From CAMFLJ01 sp963702555 (GTDB lineage Bacteria > Actinomycetota > Acidimicrobiia > Acidimicrobiales > Acidimicrobilacustridaceae), in assembly GCA_963702555.1 (NCBI GenBank), contig CAVPCW010000011.1:806001-870000 (forward strand): DNA of 64,000 nucleotides, in the 5' to 3' direction. Position 1 is the first letter of the stretch, and each line of letters opens with the position of its first letter. A program made the position numbers and the translations under genes. This document shows, one piece after another, positions 9,884 to 18,257 of this stretch. The notes beneath the pieces are model-generated. The model made no database searches. It was not told the DNA's origin and saw nothing but the letters and a program-made list of their open reading frames with translations.

Positions 9884-10774
9884 GCCCGGCGCAGTCGCTC
9901 GGCCGCGTCGGCCGGCTCGACCGGGTTGAACCACACGCCGCTCCCGAGCTCCGCGGCGGCCACGTAGCGGGCGACGCCCGGGCCCCGGTTCAGCGGGGTC
10001 ACGTGGGCGTGGAGGTGGGCGGTGGGCCACTCGTCGCCGTCGAAGGGCCGCTGGTGGAACCAGAGCATGAACGGCATCGGGGCGCCGAAGAGCCGGTCGA
10101 GGCGCCCGACCAGGTCGACCAGCAGGCGACCGAGGCCGTCGCGCCCCTCGTCGTCGAGGGACGGGAGGTCGGGCACGGGAGCCTCCGGCGCGAGCACCAG
10201 CTCGTAGGGCCACACGGCGGCGGCCGGAACCCACGCCCGCCAGCCACCGGGGGCCGCGGCCACCAGCCGGTCGCCCGGGCGCGCCCGCACCCAGGCCGAC
10301 GGTGCTGCGATCGCCGTCGAGCTCGACCCGCGCCGCGGGTGGCACCGAGTCGAACCCGTAGATCTGCCCGTGGGGATGGGCGATGGTGGCGCCCACCTCG
10401 GGACCGCGGTTCTCGAAGACGAGCACGTAGGCGACCGCAGGGTCGGCGCCCAGGGCCGCCGACCGCTCGGCCCACAGGTCGACCACCCGGTGGGCCTGCT
10501 CGGGGGAGAGGGCGGCGAACGAGGCGTCGTGGTCGGAGGTGTAGAGCACGATCTCGGCGCGGCCCTCCGGCAGTGGCGGCCACCGGTTCGGGAAGGCCAG
10601 CACGTCGTAGGGACCCGGGGCCTCGAGCCCACCCGGGCAGAACGGGCACGACGCATCGGGGAGGTTCGGCCGGGACTGGCGCCCGGGGACGATCCACGTG
10701 ACCTCGCCGGTGAGCGGGTCGGTGCGTGGGCCAGGCCCGTGAGGGTCGTCGAGCTCGGGTTCCGGGCCGTCCAC
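9880..10774 (-). CDS. galT: Galactose-1-phosphate uridylyltransferase, one frameshift
   Basis: Transfers UMP between UDP-glucose and galactose-1-phosphate, about 297 aa, upstream partner of galK. N-terminal CPFCPGG is a zinc or structural motif, FENRGPEVGATIAHPHGQIY holds the nucleophilic His (HPHGQ), and AHLHAHVTPLNRG is a second HIT-type motif. GTG 10774 lies 6 nt after a -10 element. One extra base near 10310 breaks the frame between VELDGD and APSAWVRARPGDRL. No galE is present in the window. Confidence 0.92.
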
Positions 10775-10780
10775 GGGGGC

Positions 10781-10786
10781 ACGGTA
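10781..10786 (-). promoter_or_regulatory. Leaderless-type -10 of galTK (TACCGT)
   Basis: TACCGT on the minus strand ends 6 nt before GTG 10774, separated by a C-run only. Confidence 0.5.
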
Positions 10787-10848
10787 CCGCCCGCCCGCTC
10801 GACCGCCGGTGCCGCGCCTGCTTGACCGGCCGCCGGGCGACGGTGAAC

Positions 10849-11734
10849 ATGCCGCCCATGCGCGCCCCGGCCAACGGCATCGAGCTCGAGTACGAGACCT
10901 TCGGCGATCCGGAGGACCCGCCCCTTCTCCTGGTGATGGGCCTCGGCGCCCAGATGATCTGGATCCACCCCGACTTCTGCCAGGACCTCGTCGACCGCGG
11001 CTTCTACGTGATCCGCTTCGACAACCGTGACGTCGGGCTCTCGACCAAGATCGATGTCGACATCGACCCCTCGGCCACCGTGATGGCCCTTCTCCAGGGC
11101 GAGCACGTCGAGGTGCCCTACCGGATCAGCGACATGGCCGACGACGCCTGGGGGCTCTGCGATCACCTCGGCCTCGACCGGGTGCACCTCTTCGGCGTGT
11201 CGCTCGGCGGCATGATCGTCCAGCAGATGGCGATCGATCGGCCCGAGCGGGTCGGGAGCCTCACGTCGTTGATGTCGACCACCGGAGACCCCGACGTCGG
11301 CCAGCCGAGCCCGGAGGGCCTCGCCTCGCTGATCGAGCCCTCGCCCACCGAGCGGGCGGCCTACATCGCCAACGCGGTCGAGACGGCCACCCTCGATCCC
11401 GGCGATCGAGTACGTCGACCTCGAGTGGGTGGCCGAGCGCAATGCGCTCGCCTTCGACCGCTGCTTCTGTCCGGAGGGGACCGGGCGGCAGTTCGTCGCC
11501 GTCGTCGTGTCGCCGTCGCGGTCTGCCGCGCTGCGGGCGCTCGACGTGCCGGCGCTCGTGATCCACGGCGAGGTCGATCCCGTCATCGGGATCAGCGGCG
11601 GTGAGCGCACGGCGGAGTGCCTGCACGGGTCGGAGTTCCTCCGACTGGAGGGAATGGGGCACGATCTCCCCCGCTACTACTGGGCGCCCGTGATCCACCA
11701 CGTGGTCGCGCTCGCCGCCCGCTCCGCCGCCTGA
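10849..11734 (+). CDS. Alpha/beta-hydrolase, one frameshift
   Basis: Hydrolase of about 294 aa. The N-terminal strand pattern is LLLVMGLGAQ, the nucleophile elbow is LFGVSLGGMIVQQMA (Ser in GVSLGG), LVIHGEVDPVI carries the acid Asp, and GMGHDLPR the catalytic His. This is the esterase/aromatic hydrolase branch with the FDNRDVGLS motif. ATG 10849 is taken as start; ATG 10858 is also possible, as neither has a strong ribosome site. One extra base near 11401 separates ATLDP from AIEYVDLEWVAERN. A CoA-transferase family gene follows after 41 nt on the same strand. Confidence 0.85.
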
Positions 11735-11775
11735 CGGCCGGGGCCGACGCCACTACGCACAAGGGGACACATCAC

Positions 11776-12924
11776 ATGGGACCGCTCGCCGGAGTTCGAG
11801 TCGTCGAGATCGCCGGCATCGGTCCGGGGCCCTTCGCCGCCATGATGCTGGCCGACATGGGGGCCGACGTCGTGCGCGTCGACCGTGCCGGCAACGTGTG
11901 GGGTGGCGACCCGGCCAACCCGCCGAAGGACATCATGAACCGCGGCCGCCGCTCGATCGGCGTCGACCTGAAGAACCCCGAGGGCGTCGAGACGGTGCTG
12001 CAGCTCGTCGAGAAGGCCGACGCGCTCATCGAGGGCTTCCGGCCCGGCGTCACCGAACGCCTCGGCATCGGCCCCGATGCGTGCCTCGAGCGCAACCCGC
12101 GCCTCGTCTACGGGCGCATGACGGGCTGGGGGCAGGACGGCCCCATGGCCCAGATGGCCGGCCACGACATGAACTACATCGCCATCGCGGGCGCCCTCGG
12201 GGCCATCGGGCGGCCCGACGAGCGGCCCCAGCCGCCGCTCAACCTCGTCGGCGACTTCGGGGGCGGCGGCATGCTGCTGGCCTTCGGGATCGTGTGCGGC
12301 GTGGTCGAGGCCCGCACGTCCGGCAAGGGCCAGGTGGTCGACGCCGCCATGGTCGACGGCACCGCCGTGCTCACGACCTTCATGCACGGGATGATGGCCA
12401 TGGGCGGCTGGAAGGACGAGCGCGGCGTCAACATCCTCGACACGGGCGCGCACTACTACGAGGTCTACGAGTGCGCCGACGGCAAGTTCCTGTCGGTCGG
12501 GGCCATCGAGCCGCAGTTCTACGCGGTGCTCCTCGAGAAGACCGGCCTGGCCGACGACGCCGAGTTCCTGCAGCAGAACGACAAGGCGCAGTGGCCCCAC
12601 CTCAAGGAGCGCCTCGCCGAGGTCATCGCCACGAAGACGCGTGACGAGTGGGCGGCGATCTTCGACGGCTCCGACGCCTGCGTGGCACCGATCCTGTCGC
12701 TGGGTGAGGCGCCGTCGCACCCCCACAACGTCGCCCGCGGCGCCTTCCTCGAGCGCGACGGCATCGTGCAGCCGGCGCCCGCTCCGCGGTTCTCGCGGAC
12801 CACCGCCGAGATCCAGCGCCCGCCCGCCCATGCCGGCCAGCACACCGACGAGGTGCTGAGCGAGTGGGGCGTCGTCGACGCCGACCGCGCCGCCGAGCTG
12901 CGGGCCGCCGGGGCCATCGCCTGA
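11776..12924 (+). CDS. CaiB/BaiF family CoA transferase, likely alpha-methylacyl-CoA racemase
   Basis: 382-aa member of the family III CoA-transferase fold. The start PLAGVRVVEIAGIGPGPFAA and the motif GRMTGWGQDGPMAQMAGHDM are those of alpha-methylacyl-CoA racemases, where the GHD segment supplies the acid/base pair for epimerisation of 2-methyl-branched acyl-CoA. Such enzymes act in degradation of branched fatty acids or sterol side chains. ATG 11776 has aagggga upstream. A strong hairpin follows the stop. A true CoA transferase cannot be excluded. Confidence 0.85.
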   Translation: MGPLAGVRVVEIAGIGPGPFAAMMLADMGADVVRVDRAGNVWGGDPANPPKDIMNRGRRSIGVDLKNPEGVETVLQLVEKADALIEGFRPGVTERLGIGPDACLERNPRLVYGRMTGWGQDGPMAQMAGHDMNYIAIAGALGAIGRPDERPQPPLNLVGDFGGGGMLLAFGIVCGVVEARTSGKGQVVDAAMVDGTAVLTTFMHGMMAMGGWKDERGVNILDTGAHYYEVYECADGKFLSVGAIEPQFYAVLLEKTGLADDAEFLQQNDKAQWPHLKERLAEVIATKTRDEWAAIFDGSDACVAPILSLGEAPSHPHNVARGAFLERDGIVQPAPAPRFSRTTAEIQRPPAHAGQHTDEVLSEWGVVDADRAAELRAAGAIA

Positions 12925-12930
12925 GCCGGT

Positions 12931-12961
12931 CGGCGCCCGATCGGGGTTCGATCGGGCGCCG
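12931..12961 (+). terminator. Hairpin terminator after the CoA-transferase gene
   Basis: A perfect 13-bp inverted repeat (12931-12943 with 12949-12961) encloses a 5-nt loop, 6 nt after the stop codon. There is no T-run, as is usual for high-GC actinobacterial terminators. It ends immediately before the -10 of the next gene. Confidence 0.6.
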
Positions 12962-12962
12962 G

Positions 12963-12968
12963 TAGGCT
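12963..12968 (+). promoter_or_regulatory. Leaderless-type -10 of the PIG-L gene (TAGGCT)
   Basis: TAGGCT ends 8 nt before ATG 12977. It begins two bases after the terminator stem, so the hairpin may also insulate the promoter. Confidence 0.5.
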
Positions 12969-12976
12969 CGCCCGCC

Positions 12977-13807
12977 ATGGCCACACTCGTCTGCTTCCAC
13001 GCCCACCCCGACGACGAGTCCATCGCCACGGGCGGAACCATGGCGTTGGCGGCCGAGGCCGGCCATCGCGTGGTGCTCGTGCTCGGCACCCGGGGCGAGC
13101 AGGGCGAGCCCGTCCCCGGCGTGCTCGCCGAGGGTGAGGCGCTCTGGGAGCGCCGGGTCGTCGAGACCCACCGGGCCGCCGAGATCCTCGGCGTCGAGCA
13201 GGTCGAGTTCCTCGGCTACGAGGACTCCGGGATGATGGGCGAGGCGACCAACGAGAACCCGGCGTGCTTCTGGCAGGCCGACGTCGAGGAGGCCGCCGAG
13301 CGCCTGGCCGCCATCCTGCGCTCGGTCGACGCCGACGTGCTCACGATCTACGACGACCACGGCGGGTACGGCCACCCCGACCACATCCAGGTGCACCGGG
13401 TCGGTCGCCGGGCCGCCGAGCTGGTCGGGCTCGACGCCGTCTACGAGTCGACGATGAACCGCGACGCCATCCGCCGCACCATGGAGGAGGCCGCCGAGTT
13501 CGTGGCCGACCTCGAGGAGGCGGCCGAGGGAGCGTCGGAGACGTTGCGCGAGACCCGGGAACGGGCCGACAACGACGAGTTCGGCTCGCCCGAGGCGCTC
13601 ATCACCCACGCCGTCGACGTCTCCACCATGGTCGACCGCAAGAAGGAGGCGATGATGGCCCACGCCAGCCAGATCGCCCCCGACTCGTTCTTCCTCGCCA
13701 TGCCCCAGGAGGCCTTCACCCGGGCGTTCGGCACCGAGTGGTACATCGCCCTCCACGGCACGCGGGCTCCGGGCGATCCCTTCATCCCGACCCTGCTGCC
13801 CCGGTAG
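12977..13807 (+). CDS. PIG-L/LmbE family zinc deacetylase (MshB/Mca-like)
   Basis: 276-aa N-acetylglucosaminyl deacetylase-fold enzyme. The zinc site is visible as AHPDDES near the N-terminus (His, Asp) and HPDHIQVHR (His) near residue 133. In actinobacteria this family includes MshB (mycothiol biosynthesis) and Mca (mycothiol S-conjugate amidase); the sequence here does not decide between these and other deacetylases. Other mycothiol-linked genes occur later in the window, which makes that role plausible but unproven. The start is set by the -10 8 nt upstream. Confidence 0.85.
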   Translation: MATLVCFHAHPDDESIATGGTMALAAEAGHRVVLVLGTRGEQGEPVPGVLAEGEALWERRVVETHRAAEILGVEQVEFLGYEDSGMMGEATNENPACFWQADVEEAAERLAAILRSVDADVLTIYDDHGGYGHPDHIQVHRVGRRAAELVGLDAVYESTMNRDAIRRTMEEAAEFVADLEEAAEGASETLRETRERADNDEFGSPEALITHAVDVSTMVDRKKEAMMAHASQIAPDSFFLAMPQEAFTRAFGTEWYIALHGTRAPGDPFIPTLLPR

Positions 13808-13823
13808 CTCCCGTGACGCGGCG

Positions 13824-14111
13824 CTAGGTCATCAGGAGGCAGTGGGTCTCGCCGTAGCCGTTCGGCTCACGGGCGTCGCTGCCGTCGTCGTCGAAGAACC
13901 GGCCGCCCTCGGCGAGGTAGCGGAACCGGAAGGTGTGGCCCGCCGGCAGCACGATCGCCGCCGACCGGGTGCCGTTCGATCGGGGCCTCATGGGTGTGGC
14001 CAACGGCGACCAGCCGTTGAAGTCGCCGATCACCGACACCTTGCCGACGGTGGAAGGGACGGCGAAGGTGACCTTCACCTCGTCGCTGCCGAGTGGCGCC
14101 CGCTTGATCAT
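13824..14111 (-). CDS. Stand-alone CBM48 (isoamylase-type glycogen-binding) domain protein
   Basis: 95-aa protein consisting almost entirely of one early-set carbohydrate-binding domain: VKVTFAVPS, VSVIGDFNGWSPLATPM (the Gly-Asp-Phe-Asn-x-Trp sugar-binding core) and FRFRYLAEGGRFFDDD. Similar domains sit at the N-terminus of branching and debranching enzymes and in AMPK beta subunits, but here no catalytic domain is attached or adjacent. ATG 14111 is chosen over a GTG six bases upstream because aggag lies 5 nt before it. A regulatory or scaffolding role in glycogen metabolism is inference. Confidence 0.85.
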   Translation of the reverse strand: MIKRAPLGSDEVKVTFAVPSTVGKVSVIGDFNGWSPLATPMRPRSNGTRSAAIVLPAGHTFRFRYLAEGGRFFDDDGSDAREPNGYGETHCLLMT

Positions 14112-14252
14112 CCGCACTCCTCGTGTCCTCGCTCACCCCGCTGGTGGGCGTCGAGGGCGACGGTAGGAGGTGGGCGCGGCTCACCTGGTGGACTGTCAGC
14201 AAACCTTCACGCCTGGTTCACCGAGCCCACGGGCCCCGCCCGACCTGACCAG

Positions 14253-15108
14253 TCAGGCGATGACGCGGCGGCGGAAGAAGCGGATGCCGATGGCGCCGAA
14301 GAGCACGGTGAACCCGATGACGACGGGATAGACGGCCCACAGCGACATGGTGGGCACGTCGGTGAGGGCGGCGCGGAAGCCTTCGCTCACGTACACGAGC
14401 GGGTTCACGAGGATCGTGACCTGGAGCCAGCGGATCGGGGCCAGCGACGCCCACGTGTAGTAGATGCAGCCGAGGAAGGTGATCGGCAGCACGACCACCC
14501 CGAAGAGCATCGGCACCGTGCGGGGGTTGAAGACCGTGCCGAACATGAGCCCGAGCGCCGAGCACATGATGCAGGCCAGCGGGGTGAAGGTCAGCAGGAT
14601 CGACCCAGTGGATCTTCAGGTCGACCGGGGTGGCCGGCACGATGGCGGCGATCGGGAAGACGATCAGCGCGGCGAACAGCCCCTGCAGCGCGCCCGAGAC
14701 GATCTTCTCGATGGCCACGAGCGACACCGGCAGCGGCGCGAGCACGCGGTCCTCGATCTCGCGGGTGACGCCGAACTCCGTGACCATGGGCAGGGCGACG
14801 GCCTGGATGCCCTGGAACAGCACGGCCAGGCCGATCACGCCGGCCACGAGCAGGGTGGAGAACTCCGCCGCACCGGTGGCGCCGCCGACCCCCTGGCCGA
14901 TCTTCGGGAACACGTAGGTGAAGACGAAGACGAGCAGCAGCGGCTGGAGGATGGTGCGGGGGATGAACTCGCGCAGGTTCTTGCGCAGCACGACGAGGTC
15001 GCGCAGCAGCAGGGCACGGAACGCGGCGGCGCTGGCGGCGCGGGTGCTGCGCCGAGGCAGCTCGAGGGGAGCGAGGCCGGCGGATGCGGTGGGCTCGGTG
15101 GTGGTCAC
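14253..15108 (-). CDS. ABC-2 type transporter permease, one frameshift
   Basis: Membrane component of a drug- or lipid-exporting ABC-2 system, about 284 aa, with six hydrophobic helices; a cytoplasmic N-terminus ends in FRALLLRDLVVLRKNLREF, followed by TM1 (PLLLVFVFTYVFP) and the TREIEDRVLAPLP coupling segment. GTG 15108 overlaps the ATPase stop (GTGA). One extra base near 14603 separates LKIHW from SILLTFTPLACI. It is the last gene of the coupled series map, orf, ATPase, permease. Confidence 0.88.
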
Positions 15109-16079
15109 TCTCGGAGGTCCTTCCCGGTGAGCTCGATGAAGACGGTCTCGAGGGTGGGCTCCTCGGCCCGGAGGTCGACGACGGTGGCGCCGGCCTCGTC
15201 GGCCGCGGCGAGCACGGCGGGCAGCACGCCCCGCGCCCCGCGCACGCCGAAGCGGAGGCCGTCGCCGGTGACCTCCATGTTGGTGACGCCCTCGAGGGCC
15301 GTCGTGAGGCGGTCGGCGAGGGCCCGTCGGACGGTGTCGGCCGCAGGGGCGGTCGTGACGGTGACGAAGGTGTCGGCGCCGATGGAGGCCTTCAGGGCCT
15401 CGGGCGTGTCGAGGGCCAGCACCCGGCCGTGGTCGATGATCGCCAGGCGGTGGCAGAGCTGGTCGGCCTCCTCCATGTAGTGCGTGGTGAGGAGGATGGT
15501 CTGGCCGTCGTCGTGGAGCTCCTCGAGGATCTCCCACAGGGCGATCCGGCTCTGGGGGTCGAGGCCGGCGGTGGGCTCGTCGAGGAAGAGGATCGAGGGC
15601 CGGTGCATCACCGCCCGGGCGACCATCAGGCGCTGGGCCATGCCGCCCGAGAGGGCGAGCACCGGGGCCTTCGCCCGCTCCTCGAGGCGGAACTGCTCGA
15701 GGAGCCGGTCGCTCTCGCGGCGGGCGATCTTCGCCGACATGCCGAAGAAGCGGCCGTGGAAGTAGAGGTTCTCCCAGACGGTGAGGGCCCGGTCGAGGGT
15801 GTTGCTCTGGGGCACGACACCGATCAGCTGCTTGGCCGCGGCCGGGTGGGCGACGACGTCGACGCCGCCGACGAGGGCACGGCCGCCGGTGGGGAGCACC
15901 CGGGTGGTGAGCATGCCGGCGGTGGTGCTCTTGCCGGCGCCGTTCGGGCCGAGGAGGCCGAAGATCTCCCCCTGGAACACCTCGAGGTCGAGGCCGTCGA
16001 CCGCCTTCACCCCGCCCGGGTAGACCTTGGTGAGGCCCTCGGTGCGGATCACGACCTCACCGGTGGGTGGGGTGGGCAT
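15105..16079 (-). CDS. ABC transporter ATP-binding protein (DrrA-type)
   Basis: 324-aa ATPase of the daunorubicin-resistance type. Walker A is GPNGAGKSTTAG, the signature is LSGGMAQRLMVARA, Walker B is ILFLDEPTAGLD, and the H-loop is LLTTHYMEEADQL. The C-terminal 80 residues form the accessory domain common in ABC-2 exporters. ATG 16079 overlaps the stop of the small upstream gene (ATGA) and its own stop overlaps the permease start, implying one transcript and coupled synthesis. Substrate unknown. Confidence 0.93.
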   Translation of the reverse strand: MPTPPTGEVVIRTEGLTKVYPGGVKAVDGLDLEVFQGEIFGLLGPNGAGKSTTAGMLTTRVLPTGGRALVGGVDVVAHPAAAKQLIGVVPQSNTLDRALTVWENLYFHGRFFGMSAKIARRESDRLLEQFRLEERAKAPVLALSGGMAQRLMVARAVMHRPSILFLDEPTAGLDPQSRIALWEILEELHDDGQTILLTTHYMEEADQLCHRLAIIDHGRVLALDTPEALKASIGADTFVTVTTAPAADTVRRALADRLTTALEGVTNMEVTGDGLRFGVRGARGVLPAVLAAADEAGATVVDLRAEEPTLETVFIELTGKDLRE

Positions 16080-16384
16080 CAGGGCTCCAGTCCGTCGGCG
16101 CCAGTGAGCCCGGCCAGCTCGCCGGCACCGCGGAACACGTGGCGCTGGGCGTCGGAGCGCACGACGAGGGCGTCGCCGTGGAGGACGCGGCCGTCCTCGA
16201 GCACCGCCATGGCGAGGCGGCACGGTGCCTGGGCGAGGGCCGAGGTGGCGAGCGTGGTGGCGACGAGCTCCCAGTCGAGGGTGTCGGTCTCGTCGCGGCG
16301 GACCACGATGAGATCGGCCTGCATCAACGGGAGCTCGATGTCGTCGACGTGCACCTGGGCGAGCGTGAACCGGGCGTGACGCAC
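16079..16384 (-). CDS. Conserved-position hypothetical protein between map and the ABC genes
   Basis: 101-aa soluble protein that I do not recognise. It is composed of short beta-like stretches (ARFTLAQVHVDDIEL, ADLIVVRRD, CRLAMAVLEDGRVLHGDALVVRSD), with no signal peptide, membrane span or cysteine pattern. GTG 16384 is 5 nt after the map stop and its own stop overlaps the ATPase start, so it is inside the operon. The compact beta-rich pattern would suit a small regulatory or binding protein, but no function can be assigned. Confidence 0.65.
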   Translation of the reverse strand: MRHARFTLAQVHVDDIELPLMQADLIVVRRDETDTLDWELVATTLATSALAQAPCRLAMAVLEDGRVLHGDALVVRSDAQRHVFRGAGELAGLTGADGLEP

Positions 16385-16388
16385 CGGA

Positions 16389-17315
16389 TCAGCGCCCGCC
16401 GGTGACGGTGAGGATCTCGACGCCGTCGTCGGTGACGAGGACGGTGTGCTCGAACTGGGCGGTGCGGCTGCCGTCGGCGGTGACCGCGGTCCAGTCGTCG
16501 TCCCAGATGCGGTGCAGGCCGGTGCCCATCGAGATCATCGGCTCGATGGTGAAGACCATCCCCGGTTCCATGACCGTGGTGAGGCGGGGCTCGTAGTAGT
16601 GCGGGATCTGCAGGTCGGTGTGGAACTGCTCGCCGATGCCGTGGCCGACGAAGGCCCGCACCACCTGGTAGCGGTTGGCGGTGGCGTGCTCCTCGATGGC
16701 GCGGCCGATGTCGGAGAACGGCCGCCCGGGCACGACGGCGGCGATGCCGCGGTCGAGGCACTCGCGGGTGACGTCGACCAGGCGTCGGCTGGCCTCGTCG
16801 ACCTGGCCGACGAGGTAGGTGGCGTTGGTGTCGCCGTGCACGCCGTCGAGGTAGATGGTGACGTCGAGGTTGACGATGTCGCCATCGCGCAGCGGGCGGT
16901 CGTCCGGGATGCCGTGGCAGATGACCTCGTTGACCGAGGTGCACAGCGACTTGGGATAGCCGCGGTAGTTGAGCGTGCTCGGGTAGCCGCCCCGGTCGAT
17001 GTACGCCTGGTGGACGACGGCGTCGATCTCGTCGGTGGTGACGCCAGGGGCCACGGCGGCGGCGCCCAGGTCGAGCACCTCGGCCGCGGCCCGGCCGGCG
17101 ACGCGCATGCGCTCGATGACGTCGGGGGTCTTCACCCGCGCCTCGGGGCGGCGGACGGGATCACCCGTCTCGGCGTAGTCGGGGCGGGGGATCTCCGGAG
17201 GCACGGAGCGCATCGGGCTGATCACGCCCGGCTGGAGGCGTTCCGCGTCGTCGCGGTGGCACCGCTTGAACTTTCGGCCGCTGCCGCACCAGCACGGGTC
17301 GTTCGCCTTCAACAT
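16389..17315 (-). CDS. map: Type I methionine aminopeptidase with N-terminal SEC-C zinc motif
   Basis: Removes the initiator Met from nascent proteins; 308 aa. Residues 8-20 form a SEC-C zinc motif (CWCGSGRKFKRCH), a ribosome- or SecA-associated element found on some actinobacterial enzymes. The catalytic core shows the metal ligands: NLDVTIYLDGVHGDTN (two Asp), GHGIGEQFH (His), TIEPMI (Glu) and AQFEHTVLV (Glu). ATG 17315 lies 9 nt after a -10 element. It heads a minus-strand operon with an unknown small gene and an ABC-2 exporter. Confidence 0.95.
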   Translation of the reverse strand: MLKANDPCWCGSGRKFKRCHRDDAERLQPGVISPMRSVPPEIPRPDYAETGDPVRRPEARVKTPDVIERMRVAGRAAAEVLDLGAAAVAPGVTTDEIDAVVHQAYIDRGGYPSTLNYRGYPKSLCTSVNEVICHGIPDDRPLRDGDIVNLDVTIYLDGVHGDTNATYLVGQVDEASRRLVDVTRECLDRGIAAVVPGRPFSDIGRAIEEHATANRYQVVRAFVGHGIGEQFHTDLQIPHYYEPRLTTVMEPGMVFTIEPMISMGTGLHRIWDDDWTAVTADGSRTAQFEHTVLVTDDGVEILTVTGGR

Positions 17316-17324
17316 GGTGGCTGG

Positions 17325-17330
17325 AGTCTA
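17325..17330 (-). promoter_or_regulatory. Leaderless-type -10 of map (TAGACT)
   Basis: TAGACT on the minus strand ends 9 nt before ATG 17315. The gap sequence has no Shine-Dalgarno character. Confidence 0.5.
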
Positions 17331-17381
17331 CGGGCCGGTCCGACTGGCGCGACGGGGTGGAGGGGACAACCATTCACCCCC

Positions 17382-17774
17382 ATGTCGATCATCCGCATCA
17401 ACGCCATCACCGTGCCGGCCGAGGCCGGCGACGAGCTCGCCCACCGCTTCGCGGCCCGGGCCGGGGCCGTCGACGGGGCCGACGGGTTCGAGGGCTTCGA
17501 GCTGCTGAAGCCCACCGACGGCCGCACGCAGTGGCTCGTGATCACACGCTGGCGCGACGAGGCCGCCTTCGAGGCGTGGGTCGCCTCCCCGTCCTTCGCC
17601 GACGGCCACCGCGGCACCGAGGGTGCGCCGGCCGGCGGCGGCCATCCCGGCGGTCACCCCGGCGGCCATCCCGGTGGTCACCCGGGCGGCGCCGAGGGCG
17701 GCGAGCGTCCTGTGGGCGTCGGCAGCGAGGTCTGGGCCTACGAGCCGGTCGTGTCCGCCGGGCCGAAGTCCTAG
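17382..17774 (+). CDS. ABM/HmoA-like monooxygenase with a Gly-Gly-His-Pro repeat insert
   Basis: 130-aa protein with the antibiotic-biosynthesis-monooxygenase dimeric ferredoxin-like fold: IRINAITVPAEAGDELAHRF, GFEGFELLKPTDG, TQWLVITRWRDEAAFEAW. This resembles HmoA/MhuD-type haem-degrading enzymes. Between the last helix (SPSFADGH) and the final strand (SEVWAYEPVV) lies a loop of four GGHP repeats (about residues 87-102) that is not part of the usual fold. ATG 17382 has no strong ribosome site. Haem or metal handling is inference from the fold plus the His-rich loop. Confidence 0.8.
   Translation: MSIIRINAITVPAEAGDELAHRFAARAGAVDGADGFEGFELLKPTDGRTQWLVITRWRDEAAFEAWVASPSFADGHRGTEGAPAGGGHPGGHPGGHPGGHPGGAEGGERPVGVGSEVWAYEPVVSAGPKS
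17641..17688 (+). repeat. 12-bp tandem repeat encoding GGHP units
   Basis: Four 12-bp units, varying at synonymous positions (cat/cac for His, ggc/ggt for Gly), encode PGGH or GGHP steps inside the ABM gene. The in-frame length and synonymous drift suggest selection for the peptide. Confidence 0.7.
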
Positions 17775-17777
17775 GCC

Positions 17778-18140
17778 GTGCTCAACGAGGTCCACCAGTC
17801 GTTCGCCTGGTTCGTCATCATCTCCAACGGCCTGGCGGGCCTCTGGGTCCTCGCCGCCAACTGGCTCACCCCGTTGCGCACGCGGGCCATGTGGTGGTTC
17901 GTCATCGCCGCGGAGCTGACGATCTTCGTGCAGGTCGCCATGGGTGTCGGCATGGTCGCCGGCCAGGGGATCCAGGCGCCCAAGTTCCACATGTTCTACG
18001 GCTTCGTCGCCATCATCGCCGTGGGCATCATCTACAGCTACCGCCAGCAGATGGAGAAGCACCGCTACCTGCTGTACGGCCTCGGCAGCCTCTTCATCAT
18101 GGGGCTCGGCATCCGGGCCATGCTCGTCGGCCAGACCTGA
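17778..18140 (+). CDS. Small polytopic membrane protein
   Basis: 120-aa protein with four hydrophobic segments (about residues 10-28, 40-60, 68-88 and 98-115) and conserved-looking His at positions 6, 71 and 95. The arrangement recalls small b-type-haem or cytochrome-like membrane proteins of unknown function, but no defining motif is present. GTG 17778 starts four bases after the ABM stop, so the two genes are probably cotranscribed. A 14-bp hairpin follows. Confidence 0.7.
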   Translation: MLNEVHQSFAWFVIISNGLAGLWVLAANWLTPLRTRAMWWFVIAAELTIFVQVAMGVGMVAGQGIQAPKFHMFYGFVAIIAVGIIYSYRQQMEKHRYLLYGLGSLFIMGLGIRAMLVGQT

Positions 18141-18182
18141 GCCGACACCGGGCCGGACGGCCCCGACACCTGATCGGACGCG

Positions 18183-18214
18183 ACGAGGGCGGGGCCGTGT
18201 GGCCCCGCCCTCGT
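18183..18214. terminator. Bidirectional hairpin terminator between convergent genes
   Basis: A perfect 14-bp stem (18183-18196 with 18201-18214) closes a 4-nt loop between the stops of the small membrane protein gene (18140, plus) and pckG (18258, minus). Confidence 0.75.
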
Positions 18215-18257
18215 GCTGTTCTGTACTGCTGGGTTCGGTGCTGCGGGAGCGCTCGAC

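Noticed and set aside
9880..11610. A single large fusion protein on the minus strand covering galT and the hydrolase region
   Set aside because: The part upstream of 10774 is antisense to the alpha/beta hydrolase and has no domain. GalT starts at GTG 10774 next to a -10.
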